DNA of 64,000 nt from [Anoxybacillus] calidus (GCF_013760845.1 NZ_JACDUU010000002.1:434001-498000); one strand, 5' to 3'; positions 26,851 through 35,966 are shown, counted from the stretch's first letter. Numbers and translations: made by a program. The notes: a model not told the origin generated them from the sequence alone.

Positions 26851-27929
26851 CATATTAGTGGTAGTTTTTGGAGAGAAATCAGTTAATTGCCTTGGAACAT
26901 GGACTTACAAGTGTTGAAGCTGATGTAAGGCTTGTTGACGATGATAATGGAGAATTACGTCCCAACATTAAAGTCCTTTTATCTTGATTGTTGAGGGTAA
27001 GAATCAAGCGATGGTTATGAGCAGGATTTTCTTTTATGGGTTGAAATTAAATCCAAGGGCGAGATTATATTATCAAGAAATGCTTACAAAATTTACACCT
27101 TCTATAGTAAAGCCCTATGAGGTAACTGTTTGTAGTTCGGGGAATCGTTCACGAACTTTGATGGAGAACCAGCTTATTATGGATGAAAGAGCTCTCTTAG
27201 TTCATTCTCTTCTGAAAAACTTATTTCCAGTCATCAGTAATAACTTGAAAAAGCATTTTACCTAGATGGGTGATGGTGAGATGTCGAAAGAGGAACGTGA
27301 GAAACTTGTAAACAATCGTTTTAACCGCTCATGCCAACGTTAAAATAGTTCGCTTTCTGGCTACAAGTAAATTCTTCCTTATTCCACAATTGGGCCATTT
27401 AATTGAATAACACTTGGTAGTTAATTTGGATATTTGGCAGGAATGAAAGAACTAGAAAAAAGCCTAAAAAAATTTTGTTAATAAGCTTGCAAGATGTCGA
27501 CAAATCCTTTTAAAAATAAAGACTGAAAAGAAATGGAGAAGATCTTTAATGAAAGTAGTAATGAAGTTACAGAATGAGGCTCTAGATGAAATTAAACTCG
27601 TGAATAACTGTATTATGCTAGATATGTTCTCTGAAGGATTTCTCAATAAATATGATTCATCTAACCTTACTTTAACTGATCGTATATTTGGATATCATTT
27701 TTTGTGAGTCAATTGTCTTGTTAAATAGTTTTTTTTCTTTAAATTGGCAACAAGTACGATCATAGCGGCGGTAGTGTTAAATACATTGATAAAATTGAGA
27801 AACTATGATAAATTAGTATAGAAACACATTTTATTCATTAATTTAAAAATAATATCCCAATTTTAATTATACAGCATAAATCCCCTTCAGTCAACCCCAA
27901 TTTTTCATTTTTTTAAAGGAGTGATTGAT
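26851..27929. other. Decayed or unrecognised coding remnants
   Basis: Several short frames look protein-like but broken: one in 26880-26985 (QLIALEHGLTSVEADVR...), an overlapping 93-codon frame 26984-27265, and a 52-codon frame 27549-27707 (MKVVMKLQNEALDEIK...) with GGAGA upstream. None matches a family I know. The last 200 bases are very AT-rich. Confidence 0.35.
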
Positions 27930-30296
27930 ATGAATACAGAACATCGGCAGGAGCAAGAACGATTGGACAGCATAATGGAGACAATTACGGAGCAAATCGG
28001 CATGCTGGAAGACGAAACCAGCCGGCGTCGGAAAGAAGTGATTGATTTCCGCAAACATTTTTGGGATGACGTCAAGGTGAATACAGATACGTTCGATGAT
28101 TATCTTGAGACGATCATCGCATTGAGACAACAGGCGCAGAACCTGTCTGTGAGCCAAAGCACCCACAGACAAGCCTTCAAGAGATTGTCCACCCTGCGCC
28201 GCATGCAGGAGGTGCCTTATTTCGGCCGAATCGATTTCATTGAAGAAGGGGATTCCGCCGCCGAACGAATCTATATCGGCATCTCCACGCTCACGGATAC
28301 AAGCGGAGAGAACATCCTTATCTACGACTGGCGGGCGCCGGTCTCGAGTGTCTACTACGATTACGCTCCCGGCCCGGCAGAATATGCTACTCCCGGAGGC
28401 ACAGTCCGTGGCACACTGGAGAAAAAATGGCAATATATCATCCGCGGCGGCGTTATCAAATCGATGTTCGATACGAGTCTCACCATTGGAGACGAGATTT
28501 TACAGCAGGTGCTTGGCAAAGTCACAGACAAACATATGCACAACATCGTGGCCACCATTCAAAGGGAACAAAATCGGATCATCCGGCACGATCGCGGGCG
28601 GCTGCTCATTGTTCAAGGCCCCGCTGGCAGCGGCAAGACATCGGCCGCCCTGCAGCGGATCGCTTACTTGCTCTACAAGTATCGGGATAGTCTGAAATCC
28701 GATCAAATCATTCTATTTTCACCTAATTCGATGTTTAACAGCTACGTATCCAATGTGTTGCCCGAACTCGGCGAAGAGAATATGCAGCAGGTCACATTCC
28801 AGGAATACTTGGATCATCGGCTGAGCAAAGAATTTCAAGTCGAGGGTCCATACGAGCAATTGGAATATGTGTTGACTGCAGCGGATGACCCTTCGTACCG
28901 GACTAGGATTGCGAGCATCCGACTCAAGGCATCGACCCGTTTTTTCGAGACGATCAAAACATATTGGAAGTCGCTGGAATTATCCGGCATGTTATTCAAA
29001 GATATTATATTCAGAGGAAAACCGATCGTCACCGCCAAACAAATCGCGGAAAGATTTTATAGCAGCGACACCTCGCTCCGCTTTCACAACAGACTTGAGA
29101 AGTTGACGGATTGGCTAAACAAGCAAATAGATGAAGCTGAGAAGCTTGAACGGACCAAGCCATGGGTACAGGAAGAAATCGAGCTGCTTAGCAACGAGGA
29201 TTACCATAAGGCTTATACCCACTTACGGAAAAAACGCGGCTTTAAAGGAGAATCGTTAGACAATTATGAGAACGAGATCGAAGCGCTAGGCCAATTGATC
29301 GTTCGCCAGAAGTTGAAGCCGTTGCGCAAATGGATCCGGACGCTTCGTTTCATCGACATGAAGGGAATATACAAGCAACTTTTCGCCGATCCAACGCGGA
29401 TCAAACGGTGGATGGAGGGGAAAACACCCGAGAAGTGGGAGGATATTTGCCTATCGACTGTGAAAATGCTAGACGAAGGCAAACTGTTTTACGAAGATGC
29501 AACTCCGTTTTTATTTTTGAAAGAGCTGATTCAAGGCTTTCAGACGAACGTCTCGATCAAACACGTGCTTGTAGACGAAGCGCAAGATTATTCTCCGTTT
29601 CAATTCGAGTTTTTGAAATGTTTGTTTCCTTCGGCAAGGATGACCGTGCTCGGCGACTTTAACCAGGCGATATTCGCCCATGCCAGCGAAACGGTCAATT
29701 TTCATACACTTACCAGCTTATACGGACCGGATGAAACGGATGTGATAACCTTGACCCGCAGCTACAGATCCACAAGACCGCTCGTCGAATTTACGCGCGG
29801 ACTCGTGCCTGATGGTGAGCGGATTATTGCTTTTGAGCGCGACGGCGATAGACCTGTGCTGACGCAATTGTCCAATCATGCCGAACTGCACCGCTGCATT
29901 GCTTCCAAAGTCGCGGACTTGCGGAAACGGGGGTATAATACGATCGCGATTATATGCAAATCTGCTGCGGAAAGCACCGCCGCATATGAAGCACTGAAAA
30001 GCGTTGAAGAAATTAAACTCGTGAAGAGCGGCACTACCGAATATGAACAAGGTGTTGTCGTCATACCGGCGTATTTGGCCAAAGGCATCGAATTCGACGC
30101 CGTCATCATTTATAACGCATCGTCGCAAGTATACGGCGATGAGAGCCTGCGCAGATTGTTCTACACCGCCTGCACCCGGGCTATGCATTACTTGCAGCTT
30201 TACAGTGTAGGCGAACCGAGCCCCTTTTTGCGCTATGTTGCGCCGGGGAGTTTACTTCTGATCCAGAGTGAACACGGGACTGGTCGGGAGTCTTAA
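27930..30296 (+). CDS. helD: UvrD/Rep-like helicase, HelD-type RNA polymerase recycling factor
   Basis: A 788-residue superfamily 1 ATPase. The coiled-coil N-terminal arm (residues 1-90) is followed by the HelD-specific PYFGRIDF and YDWRAPVSSVYYDY segments. Walker A is GPAGSGKTS (230-238), Walker B VDEAQDYSP (about 545) and motif VI YTACTRAMHYL near the end. HelD binds core RNA polymerase and uses ATP to free it from stalled complexes. The ATG at 27930 has AAAGGAG at 8 nt. The gene is visibly richer in G+C than its flanks, with GC-rich codons throughout, suggesting transfer from a higher-GC relative. Confidence 0.88.
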   Translation: MNTEHRQEQERLDSIMETITEQIGMLEDETSRRRKEVIDFRKHFWDDVKVNTDTFDDYLETIIALRQQAQNLSVSQSTHRQAFKRLSTLRRMQEVPYFGRIDFIEEGDSAAERIYIGISTLTDTSGENILIYDWRAPVSSVYYDYAPGPAEYATPGGTVRGTLEKKWQYIIRGGVIKSMFDTSLTIGDEILQQVLGKVTDKHMHNIVATIQREQNRIIRHDRGRLLIVQGPAGSGKTSAALQRIAYLLYKYRDSLKSDQIILFSPNSMFNSYVSNVLPELGEENMQQVTFQEYLDHRLSKEFQVEGPYEQLEYVLTAADDPSYRTRIASIRLKASTRFFETIKTYWKSLELSGMLFKDIIFRGKPIVTAKQIAERFYSSDTSLRFHNRLEKLTDWLNKQIDEAEKLERTKPWVQEEIELLSNEDYHKAYTHLRKKRGFKGESLDNYENEIEALGQLIVRQKLKPLRKWIRTLRFIDMKGIYKQLFADPTRIKRWMEGKTPEKWEDICLSTVKMLDEGKLFYEDATPFLFLKELIQGFQTNVSIKHVLVDEAQDYSPFQFEFLKCLFPSARMTVLGDFNQAIFAHASETVNFHTLTSLYGPDETDVITLTRSYRSTRPLVEFTRGLVPDGERIIAFERDGDRPVLTQLSNHAELHRCIASKVADLRKRGYNTIAIICKSAAESTAAYEALKSVEEIKLVKSGTTEYEQGVVVIPAYLAKGIEFDAVIIYNASSQVYGDESLRRLFYTACTRAMHYLQLYSVGEPSPFLRYVAPGSLLLIQSEHGTGRES

Positions 30297-30757
30297 TGTA
30301 CCACTGTAATTAAAAATAGAAAATGGGGTTTTGCCATTATTAAATTGAATAATCCAAAATTAACTGACCATTCTATCAGAAACTTAAACGGAGGGATTAA
30401 AGTGGAGAAAGAACAATCAGGAGTCAACGACTATTGTGGTTCAGGAAGTTTTCCCGAAAAGCCAGCTCGGTACTTAATGTAAATTCGTGTGAAATAAAAT
30501 CATGATTGGAGTTATATATAACTGATTAATTGTTTCGACATAGTGAAAATCTATCAATGTACTGTGTGACTGTGGTCAATCCTTAAATAACAGACAATCA
30601 TAAATTCAGCATTAAGATGCAATAGAGATCTATTGTTTTGGCGAGCAGTGCCTGTGCATTGTGATTCCAAGAGTAGACAGTATAAATTCAGTTAATGCGA
30701 AGAAATTAGGACTAAATGGCGCTAGTTCCTTTTGTTTTCTCGTTATGACTTTAAGCT
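30297..30757. other. Intergenic with a 26-codon frame and a dispersed repeat
   Basis: A GTG frame at 30402 (MEKEQSGVNDYCGSGSF...) has CGGAGGGA upstream and stops inside a 30-bp repeat that recurs at 36521. Nothing else is recognisable. Confidence 0.35.
30475..30504. repeat. 30-bp dispersed repeat, copy 1
   Basis: AATGTAAATTCGTGTGAAAT followed by AAAATCATGA. A second copy at 36521-36550 differs at three bases in the same orientation, and a looser match (GTAAGTTTGTGTGAAAT) occurs near 907-923. Probably the ends of lost mobile elements. Confidence 0.5.
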
Positions 30758-30871
30758 AAACATAAGACGGCTTCTTGTGGAAATCAAGACAAGGAGCGCT
30801 TCAGAAGCGACTCATCGCACGAAGGAAAGCGCAGCTTTTCGAGGATTTCCTGCAGAATCCGTCTTATGTTT
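30758..30871. repeat. 114-bp inverted-repeat element with internal hairpins
   Basis: The 13-bp ends AAACATAAGACGG and CCGTCTTATGTTT are exact complements. A second paired block follows inside (GGAAATC / GATTTCC), and the centre holds two hairpins, CGCTTC-A-GAAGCG and GAAAGC-GCA-GCTTTTC. The fold would be cruciform. It may be a miniature mobile element or a structured RNA at the 3' side of brnQ; no transposase is associated. Confidence 0.55.
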
Positions 30872-30909
30872 GTCGGAGATAAACAAGGCGCTTACGCTTT
30901 TCTAATAAA

Positions 30910-32247
30910 CTACGAAACTTTTACATCAACCTGTTCTTGTACGCCCTGTTTCTTGCTGAATTTGCTTAAAGCGATTCCTATACCTGTACCGACAAGCGCC
31001 GGCACAATCCACTCTAACCCAACGGATGAAAGTGGAAGAATATCTCTTATCGTTTGAAGCGGGCCCAAGTCCAAACCAAATGCATTTAATCCGCCAATTA
31101 CGGCAAATACTCCAGTAAATAACATGGCGCTTCTGTATACTGTTTTCGAATTCTTAAAGAAACGGTTAAAAAAGGTAAGTGTGATTAATACAATTGTTAA
31201 TGGATACGCCGTGACAAGGAACGGTACTGATATTTTAAGGATTTGGTTTAATCCTAAGTTTGAAAGAGTGAAGCTTACTAGAGTAACGACTAATACTACT
31301 GATTTATAACTTGCTTTTGGAATGAGATTTGAAAAATATTGGCCGCAGGCTGTTGTTAATCCCACAACTGTTGTGAAACAAGCTAACGTAAAAATGAAAC
31401 CAAGCAAAGCTGTGCCGCTTTGTCCCAATAAAATCGTTGAAGCAGAGGACAGGATATCTGCTCCGTTTTCAAACGATCCATTCGCAGCCATTTTTCCTCC
31501 AATAAATCCAAGACTGACGTATACTAGTGCAAGCAATATCCCAGCAATCATACCGGCTTTCAAAGTATATTCTGTTAATTTCTTACTGTCGCGCACTCCT
31601 CTTTGTTGAATGGAGGTGAGAATGACAATTCCAAAGGCCAATGAGGCCAGGGCATCCATTGTGTTATATCCTTCAATGAAACCTTTAAAAAATGCTCCGG
31701 TTTGATAGGCTTCTGATGGCGATTGGAACGGTGCATTAAGTTTAACAAACCCAACTGCACACAAGATAACCATCGATAAAAGTAAGATCGGAGTGATCCA
31801 ACGTCCCATGTATTTTTCCATTTTGGAAGGGTTTAAGCTTATCACATAGACAAGGGAAAAGAAAATAATAGTATATAAAAATAAGGACAAAGATGAGTTC
31901 CTCCACGATTCGCTAAGGAAAGGCGTAATGCCCATTTCATACGCAACATTTGCATTTCTCGGAATGGCCAGGAATGGTCCGATACATAGATAAATGATAA
32001 CCATAAAGACGGTGCTGAATACCGGATGAACGCGATTTCCGATGGTTTGAACACCGCCCTTTACGAGGGAAACAGCAAGCAGCACTACAAATGGCAGGCC
32101 AACGCCGGTAATGATAAATCCTGACATGGCCGGCCAGTAGGAAGTACCGGATTCAGCTCCTAAGAATGGTGGGAAGATCAGGTTTCCTGCTCCAAAAAAC
32201 ATCGAAAATAACATTAATCCAATAAATAAGGTGTCTAATTTTTTCAA
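30910..32247 (-). CDS. brnQ: Branched-chain amino acid transporter BrnQ
   Basis: A 445-residue, 12-helix LIV carrier II protein; the start KKLDTLFIGLMLFSMFFGAGNLIFPP is the family signature (residues 2-27). It imports leucine, isoleucine and valine with Na+ or H+. The start codon is TTG, 7 nt after AGGAGAG. A complete T-box leader lies upstream, so expression rises when a branched-chain tRNA is uncharged, most likely tRNA-Ile from the specifier reading. Confidence 0.95.
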   Translation of the reverse strand: MKKLDTLFIGLMLFSMFFGAGNLIFPPFLGAESGTSYWPAMSGFIITGVGLPFVVLLAVSLVKGGVQTIGNRVHPVFSTVFMVIIYLCIGPFLAIPRNANVAYEMGITPFLSESWRNSSLSLFLYTIIFFSLVYVISLNPSKMEKYMGRWITPILLLSMVILCAVGFVKLNAPFQSPSEAYQTGAFFKGFIEGYNTMDALASLAFGIVILTSIQQRGVRDSKKLTEYTLKAGMIAGILLALVYVSLGFIGGKMAANGSFENGADILSSASTILLGQSGTALLGFIFTLACFTTVVGLTTACGQYFSNLIPKASYKSVVLVVTLVSFTLSNLGLNQILKISVPFLVTAYPLTIVLITLTFFNRFFKNSKTVYRSAMLFTGVFAVIGGLNAFGLDLGPLQTIRDILPLSSVGLEWIVPALVGTGIGIALSKFSKKQGVQEQVDVKVS

Positions 32248-32270
32248 AGTAATCTCTCCTTTATTGTTTA

Positions 32271-32547
32271 GAATATATAAAAACCCGTCCCTATATATAG
32301 GGACGGGTTTGTGCCCGCGTTACCACCCTTATTCCGCATATATCGTCAAAAAGCATGCGGCTCTCAGTCACGTACAATCATACGCATTCCATTGTAACGG
32401 TGGAAAACCCGTCAAAGCTTACTATGTTTCAGCTTTGCATCTCAGAGATGATCTTCGGATAAGGCCTGACATCGGCTTTCACCAAACGCCGACTCTCTGT
32501 AGACCAGGACTCCTATCTTACTCTTCTCGTCATTGATTTTTGTTATT
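32271..32547 (-). promoter_or_regulatory. T-box leader of brnQ, probable isoleucine (AUC) specifier
   Basis: On the minus strand the conserved T-box AAGGGTGGTAACGCGGGC occupies about 32313-32330. It is followed by a 13-bp terminator hairpin (AAACCCGTCCCTA, 32281-32310) and a T-run. Upstream, stem I is visible with an AGTA-type loop, the distal CAGAGAGTCGG...GAAAGCCGATG element, and GAAG-ATC-ATCTC on the 3' side of the specifier loop, where ATC would be the specifier codon. T-boxes read the charging state of the cognate tRNA. Confidence 0.93.
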
Positions 32548-33287
32548 TGAAAATAATTTAGCAGAGGAAAATTGAAATGTCAATATTTTTAGATAATTTA
32601 CACTCTTTTTGTAAAGAAAGATTCTTGATCTTCGTGTAGGCACAGTCCTGCCTATTCATTTTGTCGAACTCATATTGGACGAACTAGAGTATGTTTCCTT
32701 TCAAAAGCAGGGTCAGAACTGTTCTTCCAGGTTACGAATAATGTTTAAATCATAAGAAGATATTCAAATTCTTCCGTGATGAATGTAATTTTATCGAATA
32801 ACAAGGCAATAAGTTTACTATTTCTTCAACGATCTCTTGAGAATCTAATTTTTCACTCCCTACTTCTGACATAACAACCATTTCGGTATTAAATTTTTTT
32901 AATAAATATTCAAATAAACCAAATCCTACACGACTCAATCAATGGTAGTGCCGAGAATTTTGTGTCATGTAAGTTGGGGAGGGAGCCTCTAAATGCAATT
33001 TTAGGTAGGGTACTTCTTTCTTTGGGATTGTTGACCCAATCAGAGAATAGCCTACCTTTTTCTTTTGGTCTAGATAACTTGTCACAATATTTGATACATC
33101 AGCAACAATCTTTTACGATAAATTCGGGGGCATGGTATTCTTTTTCATGCAGAGCGTCTCTTTCCTTGGTTTGTTTGGTGGTACTTACGTTCTACAGGAA
33201 AGGTGCTCTTTTCTCTATCGATTACTGGATTTTATTCGTTAATCAATATGCCTGTTTTCTTGTATGATTTATTCACCCTGAACAAAT
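32548..33287. other. Intergenic with mobile-element remnants
   Basis: Besides the IS607 fragment, the stretch 33049-33105 shares about 75% identity with 38545-38602 in the same orientation. The 101-codon plus-strand frame at 32962 has no ribosome binding site and is probably spurious. Confidence 0.4.
32750..32941 (-). pseudogene. IS607-family serine recombinase (TnpA) C-terminal fragment
   Basis: About 62 residues beginning SRVGFGLFEYLLKKFNTEMV and continuing VMSEVGSEKLDSQEIVEEIV match the conserved C-terminal half of IS607-type resolvases (DRLSRVGF...VVMNEV...). The codon before it is TGA, one base from the expected CGA, and the catalytic N-terminal domain is gone. No TnpB gene or element ends are recognisable nearby. 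Confidence 0.7.
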
Positions 33288-33336
33288 AAAAAACAGGTCA
33301 CATGTTGGATATACCGTTCGGTGACCTGTTTTTTAT
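33288..33336. terminator. Bidirectional terminator
   Basis: AAAAAACAGGTCAC and GTGACCTGTTTTTT enclose an 18-nt loop, with A/T runs on both sides. On the minus strand it ends the NAD(P)-binding reductase gene. Confidence 0.85.
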
Positions 33337-33364
33337 TCAACTTATTTGCGTTATAAGTAATTCC

Positions 33365-34228
33365 TTAAATTTGCAAAGCTTGTTTTACGGTTTCTTTAAG
33401 AGGTGTCAAGGATCCGATAAGTTTCTGCAGATCATCTGACGTTTTGGACGTTTCACCTTCGGAAACCGCGTGATAGATAACCGCCGTAAGTTCAGCAAAA
33501 GGCTCAGGGACACCAGCGTTTACGAGAATATTTTTCTCTTCTTCGAATGAAACGGACTGATGCACGACTTTTTTACCGGAAACCTCAGAGAGAATTTGAG
33601 CCAGATCGTCAAAACTCCACGGTTGATTGGCAACAAGGTTATACGTCTTGTTTTCATGTCCTTCCTCTGTTAGAACCGTCGCGGCAGCCAAGGCAAGATC
33701 ACTACGGGTTACCGAATTAATTCTTCCACTTCCTGCATTCGTAACCACTGCTCCAGACTCTATGGATGCGCGCAGACCCTCATTCACAAAAAGTTCCGTA
33801 TATAAGGCGTTGCGCAGGAAAGTATAAGGAATGTTGGTGGTACGAATGGCATATTCCGTAGCTAAATGAACGTGAGCAAGAGGTAATTTTGCTTCCTCAG
33901 CAAAGGCATATCCGGTATAAGCAATATGTTTTACCCCTGCATCTCTAGCTGCTTTTACGACATTTGCATGTTGAACGATACGCAGCGTATTATCAGTATC
34001 TGGACTTGAGATAAAGAGCAGCTTGGAGGCACCAGCAAAAGCCTTTTGAAGAGATTCCGGTTCAAGATAATCCCCCTGACGAACTTCAACTCCTAGAGCA
34101 GCGAGAGCTGAGGCTTTTTCTACATTACGGGCAATGACGATGATTTGGCTTGCTGGCACTTTTTTGAGTAAATGTTGAATAACAAGACCTCCGAGTTGAC
34201 CGGTAGCACCAGTAACAACAATTGACAT
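33365..34228 (-). CDS. NmrA/QOR2-like NAD(P)-binding reductase
   Basis: A 287-residue atypical short-chain dehydrogenase. SIVVTGATGQLGGLVIQHLL supplies the GxxGxxG nucleotide site; the rest resembles the QorB/YtfG quinone reductase and NmrA group, with the typical HIAYTGYAFAEE segment. These proteins reduce quinones or act as redox sensors. The ATG at 34228 is preferred to 34234, as AAAGGAAG would be too close to the latter. Upstream lie repeated TGTAA-N9-TTACA sites shared with the divergent IDEAL-domain gene. Confidence 0.85.
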   Translation of the reverse strand: MSIVVTGATGQLGGLVIQHLLKKVPASQIIVIARNVEKASALAALGVEVRQGDYLEPESLQKAFAGASKLLFISSPDTDNTLRIVQHANVVKAARDAGVKHIAYTGYAFAEEAKLPLAHVHLATEYAIRTTNIPYTFLRNALYTELFVNEGLRASIESGAVVTNAGSGRINSVTRSDLALAAATVLTEEGHENKTYNLVANQPWSFDDLAQILSEVSGKKVVHQSVSFEEEKNILVNAGVPEPFAELTAVIYHAVSEGETSKTSDDLQKLIGSLTPLKETVKQALQI

Positions 34229-34392
34229 AAACATCTTCCTTTCTTTTCATAAATTTTTGAGAGTGGGTGTGATGAAACCGTCGTGGTTACAACTGATATA
34301 AAAAAAATTAGCTCTTTGAAGAGCCGATTTTTCAGGATAGGACTGCAATGGAGAAATGACTGCTAATTTTTTGATGTGTTTCACCCTCTCGT

Positions 34393-34411
34393 TGTAACCA
34401 TTATAATTACA
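34393..34411. promoter_or_regulatory. TGTAA-N9-TTACA palindrome, site 1
   Basis: TGTAA-CCATTATAA-TTACA, extended by one matching base pair pair on each side (GT...AC). It lies 165 bp before the NmrA-like reductase start on its coding strand. Two similar 19-bp sites occur at 34633 and 34694. Confidence 0.45.
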
Positions 34412-34632
34412 ACAGAACTGAAAGTCAAATCTCACTTGTGTACCGTCAGGCAACATAAAAGCTTATCATGAAATGGTCAGGTATTTTCTCCGGAGGCAGG
34501 TGGTGAGAGAAGAAGACATATTTGGAAAAACATTTTAACATTTTTTCCGAGAAGTCTCCCGTCTCTAAACGGAGTGTAGGGGGAAAGTTTTAAACAATGT
34601 CAATGATATTGTTTGATTTTTTTAAAATAAAA

Positions 34633-34712
34633 TGTAATAATTTTTGTTACAGAAAATGTGCTATTCACAGTTACGTGCTTTTTTAAAGATAACTGTAATT
34701 ATTTTTATAACA
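34633..34712. promoter_or_regulatory. Two TGTAA-N9-TTACA-like sites before the IDEAL-domain gene
   Basis: Sites at 34633-34651 (TGTAA-N9-TTACA) and 34694-34712 (TGTAA-N9-TAACA) are 61 bp apart and end 22 bp before the IDEAL-domain start. They share architecture with the site at 34393, suggesting a common regulator for the divergent pair. The 19-bp length does not fit the 17-bp TnrA/GlnR box. Confidence 0.45.
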
Positions 34713-34733
34713 CTTTAAGTGGTGGTGAATTCA

Positions 34734-35129
34734 ATGGATAGAGTCAATCAGTCGCCAGTGAAAGTAGGAGATTGGGTAAAAGGGAAGACAAAAAATGGAG
34801 AATTGATATACGGTTATATTGAAACGATAAATCCATTACAAAGAACTGTAAAAATAAAGGTTATGGATTGTGATAATGAACGAATCATTGGAAGGACCGT
34901 TGAAACACTAGAACACTGGGTTAAAAAATTACCTATGTCGACCTTCGATGATGAGGAACAGATTAAGGCATTAATCGATGTAGCTTTACTCACCAAGGAT
35001 GAAAGCTGGTTTATGGAACTGTCCGCCAAATTAAAATCTATGAGACAAGTGACAAAAGGAAGCGAAATGAAGAATACCGCTCATCCTTCATTTAAAAATA
35101 GATTGGGAACATGCGGCATGAGAGATTGA
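34734..35129 (+). CDS. IDEAL-domain protein
   Basis: A 131-residue cytosolic protein. Residues 1-62 form an SH3/KOW-like beta unit (VGDWVKGKTKNGELIYGYIE); residues about 70-105 carry an IDEAL domain (DDEEQIKALIDVALLTKDES). IDEAL domains occur in Bacillus proteins linked to competence and developmental control, such as the ComK-associated YpiB group, and are thought to mediate protein contacts. The ATG at 34734 follows GGTGGTG; the GTG pair at 34719 lies in that site. A tiny gene starts immediately after the stop. Confidence 0.78.
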   Translation: MDRVNQSPVKVGDWVKGKTKNGELIYGYIETINPLQRTVKIKVMDCDNERIIGRTVETLEHWVKKLPMSTFDDEEQIKALIDVALLTKDESWFMELSAKLKSMRQVTKGSEMKNTAHPSFKNRLGTCGMRD

Positions 35130-35237
35130 ATGATGAAAAATACTCGTGGTGCGCACCAAGAACGAGCGTATGAGCGAAGAAAACCATTTTCAAAGCAGTT
35201 TCAAATCCATCCAGACTGGTTGAATGAATGGAAGTAA
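35130..35237 (+). CDS. Possible 35-residue small protein
   Basis: MMKNTRGAHQERAYERRKPF... (35 residues, ending HPDWLNEWK) starts directly after the IDEAL-gene stop (TGA ATG ATG), an arrangement that permits translational coupling. It is basic and has no membrane helix. No family is recognised. Real small protein or junction remnant; moderate doubt. Confidence 0.4.
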   Translation: MMKNTRGAHQERAYERRKPFSKQFQIHPDWLNEWK

Positions 35238-35249
35238 GATGAGCATGCG

Positions 35250-35679
35250 AAATCTCCTTTTATTGCAAAATAAAAGTGCAAAGAATTGCCAAACGTTTAT
35301 ACCATCCTATGCACTGGGCTTTACATGGAGTGGTAGTCATTCAGAGTTAATTGTTGAAAATGAAAATCCTGATGCTGTCATTATTGCCACAGGCGCTAAA
35401 CCGTTTGTACCAAACATATCTGGAGTTAACCTACCAGAAGTGGTGTTTGCTCAGGACGTATTAGCAGGCAAAAAAGATGTAGGCCAGTCATTCGTAGTTG
35501 TAGGGGACAGATTGGTGAGTGCAGAGACAGAGGCGCACCCGGCAAATCACGGTAAGAAAGTGGTTATTATTGAGATGCGAAAAGAAATGGTAAAAGACGG
35601 CGAACCAGCAGTTAAACATTTCCTTCTTAAAGATTTACAAGAACATAATGTGGAAATTATTACATCTGCCACAGTATAG
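35250..35679 (+). pseudogene. Fragment of a flavin/NADH oxidoreductase
   Basis: About 110 residues of a Rossmann-type reductase: ENPDAVIIATGAKPFVPNISGV, then FVVVGD...VSAETEAHPANHGKKVVIIEMRKEM. This matches the C-terminal FAD/NAD portion of old-yellow-enzyme/2,4-dienoyl-CoA reductase proteins, but the N-terminal barrel is missing, the GGGxxG loop is damaged (VVGDRLVSAE), and the frame stops early. Decayed gene. Confidence 0.7.
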
Positions 35680-35687
35680 GTTCATTT

Positions 35688-35880
35688 TCGTTTGTAGAGG
35701 ACTTAAAAGAAGGATTCCAATATGTGAAAGGGAACCGAAACCGGCACAAGTATCGCAGGCGTTTACATGATGATAACGTCACTTATTACCGTTTTTATTA
35801 CTACAAGTGGTATATTTATCGTTGCTGCGTTCGTAAGTTTAAACTTAAATATGAAGGATCGCCTGAATACAGATAGATTA
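35688..35880 (+). pseudogene. Fragments of an MFS drug transporter
   Basis: FVEDLKEGFQYVKGN, typical of the central loop of EntS-like exporters, is followed in another reading by MMITSLITVFITTSGIFIVA, a terminal membrane helix. The two pieces are joined by deletion. No intact gene remains. Confidence 0.5.
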
Positions 35881-35933
35881 ATAAAACGGAGTCCCTTTCA
35901 TACGGATACTACCCAAAATCAAGAAGAAACTCC

Positions 35934-35966
35934 AAAACAAAAAAGGTTGGATGAGAGAACCAACCT
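35934..35966 (-). terminator. Terminator of the 160-residue unknown gene
   Basis: On the minus strand AGGTTGG and CCAACCT pair around a 9-nt loop and are followed by TTTTTGTTTT. Confidence 0.85.

Noticed and set aside
27891-28433. Long open frames opposite and inside the HelD-like gene (also 28240-28695 and 29718-30188)
   Set aside because: GC-rich coding DNA leaves long shadow frames; none has a ribosome binding site or recognisable protein, and the helicase reading is unambiguous.
34305-34330. Attenuator hairpin in the leader of the NmrA-like reductase
   Set aside because: GCTCT/AGAGC followed by T-rich sequence is only a 5-6 bp stem; too weak to claim.
34393-34411. TGTAA...TTACA sites as TnrA/GlnR boxes
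   Set aside because: The nitrogen-control box is 17 bp (TGTNA-N7-TNACA); these sites are consistently 19 bp.
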